Assembly (NCBI GenBank): GCA_937901745.1
Contig: CALGSZ010000157.1
Coordinates: 1-64,000, forward strand
Direction: 5' to 3'
Length of the DNA stretch: 64,000 nucleotides
Origin: an uncultured Chloroflexota bacterium
GTDB lineage: Bacteria; Chloroflexota; Chloroflexia; Thermomicrobiales; UBA6265
In this document: positions 18,826 to 27,195 of the stretch, piece after piece
Numbering within the stretch: the first letter of the stretch is position 1
Layout of the letters: each line of letters opens with the position of its first letter
Position numbers and translations under genes: made by a program
The notes under the pieces: model-generated
Told to the model about the DNA's origin: nothing
Database searches by the model: none
What the model saw: the letters and a program-made list of their open reading frames with translations, nothing else

Positions 18826-19596
18826 ATGGGGGAGCAACAGGCGACGCGCGTGCTTCTCGCTGGCGAGTCGTGGGTGATGCATACCATCCATCAAAAGGGT
18901 TTCGACCATTTCACCACGACTGCCTATGGCGAAGGGCATCAGTGGCTCTCGGCGGCGCTGTCCTCGGCGGGATTCGAGGTCGAGCACCTACCGAACCACC
19001 TGGCGAATGAGCGATTCCCCCTCACCGCCGAGGAGCTTCGGCAATACGGCGCCGTCCTGCTGAGCGACATCGGCGCGAATACCCTGCTGCTGCACCCGGA
19101 TACGTTCAACAAGTCCGTGTCGTTGCCGAATCGGCTGAGCGCGATCCGCGAATATGTCGAGACCGGCGGCGGGTTGGTTATGATCGGCGGCTACCTGACC
19201 TTCCAAGGAATCGACGGGAAGGCTCGCTACGCGGGGACGCCGGTGGAAGAGGCGCTTCCTGTGCGCATGCTCACGCACGACGATCGCGTCGAGACGCCGG
19301 AGGGCAGCGCCGCGCACGTGACGGCGCCAGACCACCCGATCGTCGCTGGCCTACCTGCCGATTGGCCGCCGCTGCTTGGCTATAACCGCCTGATCGTGAA
19401 GAACGATGCGACCGTGGTCGCGACCGTCGGGCGCGATCCGCTCGTTGTCGCTTGGGAGTACGGAGAGGGACGAGCTGTCGCGTTCGCCTCGGACTGCGGC
19501 CCGCACTGGGCGCCGCCTCAGTTCGTCGAGTGGGATGGCTATGCCCGGCTCTGGCGGCAGCTCGTCGGCTGGGTCACCCGCCAGCAGATTTACTAA
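18826..19596 (+). CDS. Class I glutamine-amidotransferase-like protein
   Basis: 256 residues related to the putative glutamine amidotransferase family with a flavodoxin-like/GATase1 fold. Visible segments: VLLAGESWVMHTIHQKGFDHF, YGAVLLSDIGANTLLL, ETGGGLVMIGGYLTFQGIDG, and a late GRAVAFASDCGPHWAPPQF. It lacks an obvious GATase nucleophile-elbow Cys (GxCxG), and the elbow position reads MIGGYLTF, so amidotransferase activity is doubtful. A role in trehalose- or ThuA-like sugar utilisation is an alternative. ATG 18826 follows AAGGGAGGGAGCG; earlier in-frame ATGs at 18775 and 18808 lack such a site. Confidence 0.7.
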   Translation: MGEQQATRVLLAGESWVMHTIHQKGFDHFTTTAYGEGHQWLSAALSSAGFEVEHLPNHLANERFPLTAEELRQYGAVLLSDIGANTLLLHPDTFNKSVSLPNRLSAIREYVETGGGLVMIGGYLTFQGIDGKARYAGTPVEEALPVRMLTHDDRVETPEGSAAHVTAPDHPIVAGLPADWPPLLGYNRLIVKNDATVVATVGRDPLVVAWEYGEGRAVAFASDCGPHWAPPQFVEWDGYARLWRQLVGWVTRQQIY

Positions 19597-19617
19597 GCCC
19601 CAAGCCCGCCCGGTTGG

Positions 19618-19914
19618 TCACGCCGAGCGGGGTTGGGGCCAAAGAATCAGGCGTAGGTCGGGCAGCGCCCAGTCCCGGCCGATGCCGCGGACCATGTCGA
19701 GGCGGTCCCACCGGTTGCGATGGACCCGGTCGGGCGACCGGGGGCCGGCCTGGTGCCGCGTGTCTTGGCTAGGTTCGCCGCCGTCGCGACCCTGTTCCTG
19801 GCCGCCCCGCTGAACCGGAGACGGCCGGCGCCGGCGCGGCGAGGGCCGGGTGGCGGCGGTAATGGCGATAACAGCGATCAACAGCCAGAATGCCAGCTCG
19901 ATGTGGTTGGCCAT
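19618..19914 (-). CDS. Small membrane protein, unknown function
   Basis: 98 residues: MANHIELAFWLLIAVIAITAA gives one membrane segment directly after the start, followed by an arginine- and proline-rich cytoplasmic tail (RPSPRRRRPSPVQRGG). ATG 19914 has a GGGAAGGAACC ribosome site, which is the main support. The tail has no recognisable domain, so the true C-terminus and even coding status beyond the membrane segment are uncertain. It lies downstream of the glycosyltransferase-like gene on the same strand, 238 bp away. Confidence 0.4.
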   Translation of the reverse strand: MANHIELAFWLLIAVIAITAATRPSPRRRRPSPVQRGGQEQGRDGGEPSQDTRHQAGPRSPDRVHRNRWDRLDMVRGIGRDWALPDLRLILWPQPRSA

Positions 19915-20151
19915 GGTTCCTTCCCTCATCTCGTATGTGGTGGCTCCGCCCTGCAAAGCGGCGCCACCCGAGACCCCATCCTATGAGACAGGTGGCCGTT
20001 ATCCGCATAGGCCATAGCTCACAAACGAATCATTGCGGCTGGCAGTTTCATGTCAGTGGGATGCGGGGTGCGGCACAGATGCCGGGCGCAGCGCTGCCTC
20101 CGGCCCTTGGGGGTGATCCAGAAGACCTAGGACGATATTGTGAGCCGGCGA

Positions 20152-21177
20152 TCAGTTGTTACTCGGTGAGCCGAAGGCCAGGGCCGGCAACCGCCGCGCG
20201 ATGGCGCCGACCAAACGCTCCGCCTGCTCCGTGGCATCGAAGGCGGACGGGACAGCGATTTGCAACTCAGCGGATACCAGCGCCTCAGCGACCTGCGCCG
20301 GCAATGAGTCGATGGTTGCGACTTTGACGGCGCTGCCGAAGTCACGCCGCGGCGCATCGCCGACAACGATGACCGGGCAGCCGGCCGCGACCGGGAGCAG
20401 CGCCCGCGCGGCGGCCAGGGGATCGGTGCCGATGCCAACGACGATCGCTAACCGAGCGGCGCCGTACCGCGCCGGAAGCTCAGCCTCAGGCACGAACGGC
20501 CAATCCGGCAGCGGTGCGATGCCTGACGCAATCGTGGTGACAGTCACACCGGCCTCGCTGAGCGCGGAGCGGGCTGCTTGGGCAACATCCATGTCGTCAT
20601 AGCCGACTAGGAGCACATCCGTCCGCTGCTCGGGGGAGTGGGGCTGAGGCATCACCGCCGGTCCGAATGGAACGGACTGTGTGGAGCCTTCAGGAAGCGC
20701 CGAGATGACGAGGTCGGCATCGGGCAGGAGCGGCTGGCCACCTCCAGCAGCGTGGGCGACGCGGACGAAGTGCCGGCCAGAGCGACCGGTCAGGAGCTCA
20801 ATGATGGCCGGGGGCGTGCCCTCGTGAAGAATCACCGCGTCGATGGTGGCAAGTTCCCGGCTGAGCCAAAGCGCTCCTTCGATGCCAGGCGGCATTTCGT
20901 AGGTACGGTACCGGAGGCGCGGATAACGAGCCGAGAAAGCGCGGAGTGGAGCAGCGCCGCGCTCGCGGAGCAGCGCGACAGTCGGCGCGTTGCGGCGCTC
21001 CTCGAGAAAGGTCACCTCGTGTCCACGCTCGGTCAGGGCCTGCATGACGGCCCGGGCCGTTGTCGCCAACGGATTCCCGTAATCGGAGACCAGCGACGCT
21101 CCGAAGATGGCGAGCCGCAGCGGCCGGAGCAGCCGCCCGTTGGGTGACACCGGCGGTGTTGCGTTCGTGCCGGTCAT
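20152..21177 (-). CDS. GT-B-like glycosyltransferase-related protein
   Basis: 341 residues with two Rossmann-like halves. The N-terminal half starts LRLAIFGASLVSDYGN and continues with the GHEVTFLEERRNA pattern common at the start of GT-B transferases. The C-terminal half has VLLVGYDDMDVAQAARSAL and an ARLAIVVGIGTDPLAAARALLPVAAGCPVIVVGD stretch like the family's nucleotide-sugar region. The usual Glu-rich EX7E motif is not clear, so catalytic activity is uncertain. It follows the gamma-glutamyltransferase gene by 12 bp on the same strand. Confidence 0.55.
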   Translation of the reverse strand: MTGTNATPPVSPNGRLLRPLRLAIFGASLVSDYGNPLATTARAVMQALTERGHEVTFLEERRNAPTVALLRERGAAPLRAFSARYPRLRYRTYEMPPGIEGALWLSRELATIDAVILHEGTPPAIIELLTGRSGRHFVRVAHAAGGGQPLLPDADLVISALPEGSTQSVPFGPAVMPQPHSPEQRTDVLLVGYDDMDVAQAARSALSEAGVTVTTIASGIAPLPDWPFVPEAELPARYGAARLAIVVGIGTDPLAAARALLPVAAGCPVIVVGDAPRRDFGSAVKVATIDSLPAQVAEALVSAELQIAVPSAFDATEQAERLVGAIARRLPALAFGSPSNN

Positions 21178-21189
21178 CGGGATCTCACG

Positions 21190-22776
21190 CTAATAGCCAA
21201 GTGCCACTCCGTCCGCGCGCGGATCCGCGCCACCGCGCAACAGGCCGCTATCGGGATCGCGCAGGATCATCTGGGCGTGGCCGAAGTTCACGTCCCATGG
21301 CGACGTGCGGAGCACCAAGTGTCCGCGCCGCGCCAAATCAGAGAACGTCTGATCCGGGAAGCGACCCTCGAGGCCGACGAGTCGCGGATCGGAGCCCGGA
21401 CCGCCGCCTGCGACCCAGCGCGGCGCTTCGATCGCTGCCTGGGGGTCGAGGCCAAAGTCGACGAGGTTGGTGATGAGCTGGAGCTGCACTTGCGCCTGCG
21501 CGTCACCGCCCTGCGTTCCGATCGGTCCGAGGAGCCGTCCGTCCTTCAGGAGCATGCTCGGCATCAGCGTGTGGAGTGTCCGCTTGCCGCCCTCGAGGCG
21601 GTTCGGGTGATCGTCCTCGAGAGAGAAGTAGGCGCCGCGACACTGCAAGATGATGCCTGTCCCCTCGGCCACGACGCCGGAGCCGAACGCGAGGTAGACG
21701 CTCTGGATCATCGAGGCGGCGTTGCCGTCACGATCCACCGCGCAGAGATAGACCGTGTCTCCGGCCAAGGCCGGCTGCCCCCGCCAAGCCGTGGTCGGGT
21801 CATAGTCGCTCCAAAGCTCGCGGGCGAACTCTTTCGAGGTTAGGCGCGCGACATCAATGGGACGGAACGCCGGGTCGGTCAGCTCGGCGTCCCGGATCGC
21901 GAAGGCGCGCTTCTTCGCCTCGATCAAGGGGTGCAGGTGATCCGCGGTGCCCCAGTGCCCGAGCGTCACCTGCTCCGCGAGATTCAGTTCGATGAGCACG
22001 GTGATGCCTTGAGAATTGGGTGGCATCGTGGCGACCGTCAGGCCCCGATAGTCCGTCTTGGCCGGCTCGACCCATTCCGCTTCGTGGCGGGCGAGATCGT
22101 CAGCGGCGAGCGTTCCGCCGAGCTGGCGCGAGGTGGCGAGGATCCGCTCGGCGATGGCGCCGGAGTAGAAGGCATCTCGCCCCTCGCGGGCGATTCGCTC
22201 GAGGGACGCGGCCAACTCCGGCAGGCGCAGTCGATCTCCCGGTCGCGGAGCGGCGCCTCCTGGAAGGTAGATGCGCCGAAACTCGTCGTTGAAGCCACCG
22301 ACGCTCTCAGCCCAGGCGAGGCTGTCGGCCAGGTTCGGCGTCACCGGGAAACCCTCACGGGCGTGGGCGATCGCGCGTTGCAGCAAGCGGTCGAGACCAA
22401 GTCGGCCGAAGCGCTCGCTTGCCTTCGCCCAGGCATCAATCGTGCCTGGTACTGTGACGGCGTGGATGCCGCGCTGGGGCATCCGGCCGAACTGGGCGCG
22501 GAGGGCGGCGCGGTCGGCGGCCATCGGAGCGCGGCCGGAGCCGTTGAGCCCGGTGAGGGCGCCGGTCTTTGCGTCGTAGACGAGGAGGAAGCAGTCTCCG
22601 CCGATCGACGTCTGATCGGGATAGACGACCGTCAGCACCGCATTGGCAGCAATGACGGCATCGACCGCTGTGCCGCCAGCTTGCAGCGCTTCCAGTCCCG
22701 CCGCCGTGGCGAGCGCGTGCGGCGTAGCCACCATTCCATTGAATGCCAGCGCGGTCGGCCGTCCGGTGCGGAACAC
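21190..22776 (-). CDS. ggt: Gamma-glutamyltransferase family Ntn hydrolase
   Basis: 528 residues with the order expected for a self-cleaving gamma-glutamyltranspeptidase. The N-terminal MVATPHALATAAGLEALQAGGTAVDA is the substrate-binding subunit opening, and the catalytic Thr is at about residue 341 in GDTVYLCAVDRDGNAASMIQS. The usual nucleophile context TTHxS is changed to DTVYLC, so the exact reaction is uncertain; members include glutathione, cephalosporin and capsule gamma-polyglutamate hydrolases. There is no clear signal peptide, unlike periplasmic GGT. GTG 22776 is preceded by GGAGGAGAGCAG. Confidence 0.85.
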   Translation of the reverse strand: MFRTGRPTALAFNGMVATPHALATAAGLEALQAGGTAVDAVIAANAVLTVVYPDQTSIGGDCFLLVYDAKTGALTGLNGSGRAPMAADRAALRAQFGRMPQRGIHAVTVPGTIDAWAKASERFGRLGLDRLLQRAIAHAREGFPVTPNLADSLAWAESVGGFNDEFRRIYLPGGAAPRPGDRLRLPELAASLERIAREGRDAFYSGAIAERILATSRQLGGTLAADDLARHEAEWVEPAKTDYRGLTVATMPPNSQGITVLIELNLAEQVTLGHWGTADHLHPLIEAKKRAFAIRDAELTDPAFRPIDVARLTSKEFARELWSDYDPTTAWRGQPALAGDTVYLCAVDRDGNAASMIQSVYLAFGSGVVAEGTGIILQCRGAYFSLEDDHPNRLEGGKRTLHTLMPSMLLKDGRLLGPIGTQGGDAQAQVQLQLITNLVDFGLDPQAAIEAPRWVAGGGPGSDPRLVGLEGRFPDQTFSDLARRGHLVLRTSPWDVNFGHAQMILRDPDSGLLRGGADPRADGVALGY

Positions 22777-22945
22777 CTGCTCTCCTCCGTTCTTCGCGAT
22801 CGTTGCCTAAGTTACAGCCGCTCGTTCGCCTTACTTCGGTCGTGATGATACCAGGGCATCGTCAGAATGAATGCGGTAGCATCAGCCATGGAGCGGCCGG
22901 CCGGGTCGCTGCCCATGAAAGATGCCAAGTCGAGGAGGTCTGCCA

Positions 22946-24343
22946 ATGCCGGCTCGCCGCTTACTCCTCGCGCTCACCCTGTTAGTCGGGCTGGGCGCGA
23001 CGGCTTTCATTCCCACCGCCGCTGCACTGGCACAAGATGCGACGCCCGAGGCCACGCCGGTAGGTACGCCAGCGGCAACGCCAGAAGCTTCTCCGGTCGG
23101 CTCTCCCGCCGCGACCCCGGAGGCTACGCCCATCGCATCGCCGGTCGCATCGCCTGTGGCGTCGCCTGAGGCATCGCCCGAGGGGACGCCGACTGCCGAA
23201 GCCGGAGTGCGGCTGGATCTGGCGGCGATGGCGCTCGCGAGCGATGATCTGCCGCCGGAAGTCTCGCTCATCTACGAGTTCTACATGACGGGCGAGGAAG
23301 TCGCGGTCGGACTGGCGGGCGCACTGGGTGATTCTGACTCTATCCTCGCGTCCGATCTGCTCTGGTTCTATCAGAGTCAGTATGAATCCCCGGACGGGAC
23401 GATCCGCATTCGCACCTACGTCGAGGAGTACACCTCGCCGGAGGCCGCGGTGGCGGGCTTCGGGATTCTGGAAGACGAGACGCGGCTGACCACGTCCGAC
23501 GCCGCCTTCATCGACCGGCCGGCGCCGGACGACCTCGGCGAAGCGCCGCGCGAGATTACGGCCGGGATCTATCCTGACTCGGAGGGCTCTGGTCAGCTTC
23601 AGGTGATCGACGTGACCTTCCGCGTCGGCAATCTCGTCGGCGGCGTGTCGATCGAGACGCCCGAGGGCGTGCGTCCAGACGAGGGCGTCTTACTGGATCT
23701 GGCGCGCCGTCTCGAGGAGCGGATGCGCGCCGTGCTCGACGGACAATCGTTGCCGGGGATCGATCCCGTGCTCCCGACACTGATGGTGCCGGCATCACAA
23801 GACGCGATCCAGATTCAAGAGGGATACGTCTCGGTCGGTGAGGTCTTTGGGCCGGAGGCCGAGCAGGCGATTGGCTTCGACCACCAGAGTGGGTATATGC
23901 GCAGCGACTCCTACGGCTTCGACGCCAGCACGGGCGCGCCGGTGCCAATCGTCTCCGTCGCGCTGTCGAAGTTCGGCTCGGAAATCGCCCCGCTGTCGCT
24001 GCTGACGAACGCTGACCTCGTCACGCCATTCGAGAACGTGTCGCGCGTTCGGATGGAGCGCATCCCCGGGACGTCGGCGTCGCTCGGAATGAGCTACTCG
24101 AATCCCTTCATCGCAACGGGCACGACCTCAGTGGACAGCTTCCGCATCATGATGATCGTTGAGGAAACGATCGTCACGATCGACGTCCAGGGAGCGGCGT
24201 CGGCCGAGGCCGCGCGAAACACGGCGCGCGAAGTGGCCTCCGCATATGCGTCATGTCTGAGCGCGGGCGGCCCTTGCGAGCTGGAGCCGCTGCCCATCTT
24301 GGAGTTGACGTCCGAGGGCGGGACTCCGGCCGCGCAGGACTAA
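22946..24343 (+). CDS. Secreted protein with Thr/Pro/Ala-rich stalk, unknown function
   Basis: 465 residues. A signal peptide (MPARRLLLALTLLVGLGATAFIP...ALA) is followed at about residues 32-86 by a low-complexity stalk of repeated ATPEA/SPVG/SPA units. The remaining about 370 residues form a globular part with no family I recognise; it has repeated blocks of the type SVETPEG and VASAYASCLSAGGPCE, with two late cysteines. ATG 22946 is chosen for the upstream CGAGGAGGTCTGCCA site; an ATG at 22922 overlaps it without one. The protein is probably cell-surface or secreted. The gene ends in a strong hairpin. Confidence 0.75.
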   Translation: MPARRLLLALTLLVGLGATAFIPTAAALAQDATPEATPVGTPAATPEASPVGSPAATPEATPIASPVASPVASPEASPEGTPTAEAGVRLDLAAMALASDDLPPEVSLIYEFYMTGEEVAVGLAGALGDSDSILASDLLWFYQSQYESPDGTIRIRTYVEEYTSPEAAVAGFGILEDETRLTTSDAAFIDRPAPDDLGEAPREITAGIYPDSEGSGQLQVIDVTFRVGNLVGGVSIETPEGVRPDEGVLLDLARRLEERMRAVLDGQSLPGIDPVLPTLMVPASQDAIQIQEGYVSVGEVFGPEAEQAIGFDHQSGYMRSDSYGFDASTGAPVPIVSVALSKFGSEIAPLSLLTNADLVTPFENVSRVRMERIPGTSASLGMSYSNPFIATGTTSVDSFRIMMIVEETIVTIDVQGAASAEAARNTAREVASAYASCLSAGGPCELEPLPILELTSEGGTPAAQD

Positions 24344-24368
24344 GAGCCAGGTAGATATGCAGACAGGC

Positions 24369-24396
24369 GGGCCAGTCAGCGGGAGCTGACTGGCCC
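24369..24396. terminator. Bidirectional stem-loop between convergent genes
   Basis: A perfect 12-bp stem, GGGCCAGTCAGC (24369-24380) with GCTGACTGGCCC (24385-24396), around a GGGA loop. No T-run follows on either strand, so termination may be partial. It lies between the secreted-protein gene and the aquaporin gene. Confidence 0.6.
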
Positions 24397-24425
24397 GATT
24401 CGTGATGTTTGCAAGTGCTTCGTTG

Positions 24426-25241
24426 TTACCGGCGACGCCGCTGCGCCCGCCGTCGCACGGGAGCCGAAGGCTCCACGTACTCCTCAGTTTCGACGGCTCC
24501 GCGTGGCGCTTCGGGCTGGACGCGCTCAGCCTCGGCGCCGGCCCGCACGCCGGACAGGAGAACGTCGTTGTAGACGACGGCGGCGACGACCGCGCCGACG
24601 ATCGGCCCAACGATCCAAACCCAGAAATCGGAGAAGTCGCCCTGAATGACGGCCGGTCCGAACCAGCGGGCTGGATTCATCGCCGCGCCGCTGACGGCTC
24701 CACCCGCCAGGATATCCATCGTGATCGTCAGGCCAATGGCGAGGCCGGCTATGCCTCTCCCCATCGAGCGGGTGTCGATGGCGACGCCGAACACAACGAA
24801 CATCAGGAAGAAGGTCAGGATGATCTCCATGACGAGCGCGTTGCCGGCGCTAAGCGCATGGTCGGTTGTCAAAGCTCGTCCAACGGCCGGTACGCCAAGA
24901 TTGACGGCGTCTCGGTTGCGATCGACATCGAGGTAGGTCAGCGTCAGCGCCGCCGCGCCGGCCAACGCGCCGAGCATCTGCGCGATGATGTACATGATGG
25001 CGCGGCTGCTATCGATACGCCGGGCCGCCCACAGGCCGATCGTCAGCGCGGGATTGAAGACGCCACCGGAGATGTGGCCGAGCGCCGCGACCATCAACCC
25101 GATCGCCAGGCCGTGAGCGAGCGCGATCGCGACGATGTCCTGTCCTTGGGTGAGGATGATCGAGCCGACGCCCGCGAAGACAAGCGTGAACGGGCCGAGG
25201 AACTCCACAATCGCTAACTTCAGCCAATCGCGGTTCTCCAA
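24426..25241 (-). CDS. MIP-family aquaporin / glycerol facilitator
   Basis: 271 residues with six membrane segments and the two half-helix pore motifs, FNPALT at about residue 62 and MNPARW at about residue 188. Fewer pore-lining residues are readable by eye, so water versus glycerol selectivity is undecided; the Arg of the second motif (NPAR) is present as in all MIP channels. The C-terminal tail is cytoplasmic and basic (PVRRRAQRRRR). ATG 25241 follows GGAGGAGGGAG. Confidence 0.93.
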   Translation of the reverse strand: MENRDWLKLAIVEFLGPFTLVFAGVGSIILTQGQDIVAIALAHGLAIGLMVAALGHISGGVFNPALTIGLWAARRIDSSRAIMYIIAQMLGALAGAAALTLTYLDVDRNRDAVNLGVPAVGRALTTDHALSAGNALVMEIILTFFLMFVVFGVAIDTRSMGRGIAGLAIGLTITMDILAGGAVSGAAMNPARWFGPAVIQGDFSDFWVWIVGPIVGAVVAAVVYNDVLLSGVRAGAEAERVQPEAPRGAVETEEYVEPSAPVRRRAQRRRR

Positions 25242-25394
25242 AGCCTTTTCTCCCTCCTCCTAATTCCCCAATATGGCCGCGGCCTCGGCCCGAGATCCTG
25301 CCTAGGTGGCGAAGACGCGAGCCGAGGAGCGTCCGGAGTGTAGGAGCAAGGCCAGAGCGAGCGCAATAGCTGGCGGCGCGATGCGGCCGCGCGA

Positions 25395-25967
25395 TCAGCC
25401 GGCGCGGAATGTCAGCGAGTTCAGCCGGAAGTCGTCGACGTAGATGAAGACGGCGTAGGTGCCGGGCGCCAGGCCTCCAGGCGACCAGGGCAGCGCGACC
25501 CAGCGGCGCGAGGAGCTACTCTCGATCCGTTGCTCCGAGCGCGCGATCTCCGCGCCGTCGGCCGTCGTCCAAATCGCGATCACGGTCTGGCCTGCCTGCA
25601 GGTGGGAGATCTCGGCCGCCGCGTAGATCGTTCCGGCCGACAACGGAACGGACCGAATCTCGTTCTGCGGGGAGCCGTCGGAGTTGACGGAGCTCGCCAG
25701 GACGAGATTGGCCAGCGCGGGCGCTGTCGTCAGTGTCGGAGCCGGCGTGGGAGTTGGGAGGCGGATACGCTCCGCGATCGCCGTCGCTTGGGTGTCGCCC
25801 AGGATCGCGCCGCGCGTCGCCTCTCGCGTGCTGGCCATGCGCTGATCCTCGGCGCGGTCAGAGACGCAGCCGGCCGCGAACCCGACGACGATCAACGCGA
25901 TCAGCGCGGGGTAGGCGCGGCTGGCGCTACGGCGCGGTACGCGGCGGGCGGTAGGGGCCGAAGGCAT
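25395..25967 (-). CDS. Putative lipoprotein, unknown function
   Basis: 190 residues. An N-terminal basic region and the lipobox-like end VGFAAGC (Cys about 33) suggest a lipoprotein. A Thr/Pro linker (RLPTPTPAPTLTTAP) leads to a beta-rich domain ending in GTYAVFIYVDDFRLNSLTFRAG, similar in style to small surface domains with a jelly-roll look. ATG 25967 has a GAGGAGTACCAGG site. The coding sequence overlaps the 3' end of the upstream recombinase gene by 41 bases, implying translational coupling. Confidence 0.65.
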   Translation of the reverse strand: MPSAPTARRVPRRSASRAYPALIALIVVGFAAGCVSDRAEDQRMASTREATRGAILGDTQATAIAERIRLPTPTPAPTLTTAPALANLVLASSVNSDGSPQNEIRSVPLSAGTIYAAAEISHLQAGQTVIAIWTTADGAEIARSEQRIESSSSRRWVALPWSPGGLAPGTYAVFIYVDDFRLNSLTFRAG

Positions 25968-26997
25968 CCTGGTACTCCTCGGCCACTTCCAGCGCCGTCT
26001 TGTGGACGTAGATGCGCGTGGTCTGCGGAGAGGCATGGCCCAGAATCGTCTGGACCGTGGACTCGCGGACTCGGCGGCGGACCATCTCGGTCGCCAGGCC
26101 ATGACGGAACGAATGGGGCGTAACCTCACTCTCGATTCCTAGCGCCTCACAGAGCTGGGCGACGATGTGCTCCACGGTGCGCGGGCTGATCGCGCGACCG
26201 GCGTCACCGAGTTTATCGCGCCCGCTGAAAGCCGGGAGCGCGCCCGCGCCTCGGATCGCGTCGCCGCGCGCCGTCCAGTAGGCCGTGAGCGCCTCGGCCG
26301 TCTCGGCGTCGAAGTGAACCGTTCGGCTCTTTCCCCCCTTCGCCCGGTAGATGTTCGCCGTGCCATTCGTCAGGTCAATGTCGCGCCGGCGTAGGGCACA
26401 AAGCTCAGAAACGCGCACGCCGGTGCGGAAGAGGAACAAGATCATCGCCCGCACTTTCAGACGCCGTAGCTCCGCCTGCGGTTTCGCTTCTCGCGGCATT
26501 GACCGGACGTGATCAACGATGCGCTGGAGATCGCTGAGCTTGACGTCCGGCGGCGGGGGCGTGAAGCGCGGCATCATCGCGGCGATCCGGACGCGGAGCC
26601 GGTCGGTCGCTAGCGTCGGATGGAGGTCGTAGGCGGCGAGATACGCGCAGAACTTCCGAACCGCGGCGAGATTGTTCTGCGCGGTCCGCATCCGGGAAAC
26701 CTCCTCCGGCGTCCGCACGTCGGGCGGGACGATTACCGCCGCGAACGAGGTGACGTGATCGGGCTGCAGCGACGCGACTGGCGCGACCTCCGGGTCGATC
26801 CCCTCATGCTGGGCCAAATGTCGTAGGAACTTCGCGATTCCGTGGCGGTAGGTCTTCTTGGATCGAGGGGCGAGCCGCAGGTCGCCGAAAAACATCTCGA
26901 CGGCGGTCGCGATCGTAACCGGACCTGTCTGCTCCAGTGCCGATTGATTCGTCTCCGTCCCGCGCTCGATGCCGTCCAAGATCGCAGCGGATCGCAC
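25927..26997 (-). CDS. Tyrosine recombinase (phage-integrase/Xer family)
   Basis: 356 residues: an N-terminal SAM-like core-binding domain (about 25-150, TIATAVEMFFGDLRLAPRSKKTYRHGIAKF) and a catalytic domain. The catalytic residues are visible as Arg in RTGVRVSELC (about 195), His/Arg in HSFRHGLATEM (about 293-296), LGHASPQTTRIYVH (His and the nucleophilic Tyr, about 327). No phage or transposon genes surround it, so a chromosomal Xer-like role or a solitary integrase remnant both remain possible. GTG 26997 follows AAGGAGGAGGAAGCGG. Confidence 0.9.
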   Translation of the reverse strand: MRSAAILDGIERGTETNQSALEQTGPVTIATAVEMFFGDLRLAPRSKKTYRHGIAKFLRHLAQHEGIDPEVAPVASLQPDHVTSFAAVIVPPDVRTPEEVSRMRTAQNNLAAVRKFCAYLAAYDLHPTLATDRLRVRIAAMMPRFTPPPPDVKLSDLQRIVDHVRSMPREAKPQAELRRLKVRAMILFLFRTGVRVSELCALRRRDIDLTNGTANIYRAKGGKSRTVHFDAETAEALTAYWTARGDAIRGAGALPAFSGRDKLGDAGRAISPRTVEHIVAQLCEALGIESEVTPHSFRHGLATEMVRRRVRESTVQTILGHASPQTTRIYVHKTALEVAEEYQDAFGPYRPPRTAP

Positions 26998-27061
26998 CCG
27001 CTTCCTCCTCCTTCGCGGGGCGTGCCAAATGCGTGAGCGATGGGCGGGGACCGCTCACAAG

Positions 27062-27073
27062 GTGTACGTACAC
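27062..27073. promoter_or_regulatory. Perfect palindrome at the recombinase promoter
   Basis: GTGTACGTACAC is a 12-bp perfect palindrome starting within the -10 of the minus-strand promoter and extending over the expected transcription start of the recombinase gene. This position suits a repressor operator. Confidence 0.4.
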
Positions 27074-27101
27074 TCTAGATTGCGGAGGATGACTACGTCA
27101 A
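27072..27101 (-). promoter_or_regulatory. Promoter of the tyrosine recombinase gene
   Basis: Read on the minus strand, TTGACG (27101-27096), an 18-bp spacer and TAGAGT (27077-27072). Transcription would begin near 27065 and lead to the GTG at 26997. Confidence 0.5.
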
Positions 27102-27195
27102 GAGCGTACTGTCATGGTGGGATGTCGTCAGAGGCTCTCGTAGTGGGTCCGAAACAAATACGTCAAACTGCGGATGTAGCAACGCGGACGAGCCC

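Noticed and set aside
22950..23200. ATPEA/SPVG-coding tract as a CRISPR or tandem DNA repeat
   Set aside because: The repetition is at the protein level with varied codons in frame with a signal peptide; there are no fixed repeat-spacer units.
24402..25217. Plus-strand 271-codon frame over the aquaporin gene
   Set aside because: The minus strand encodes an aquaporin with both NPA motifs; the plus frame is a shadow rich in Arg, Asp and His.
25927..26997. Tyrosine recombinase as part of an integrated phage or integrative element
   Set aside because: No tRNA, direct repeats or other mobile genes border it and the neighbouring genes look chromosomal in composition.
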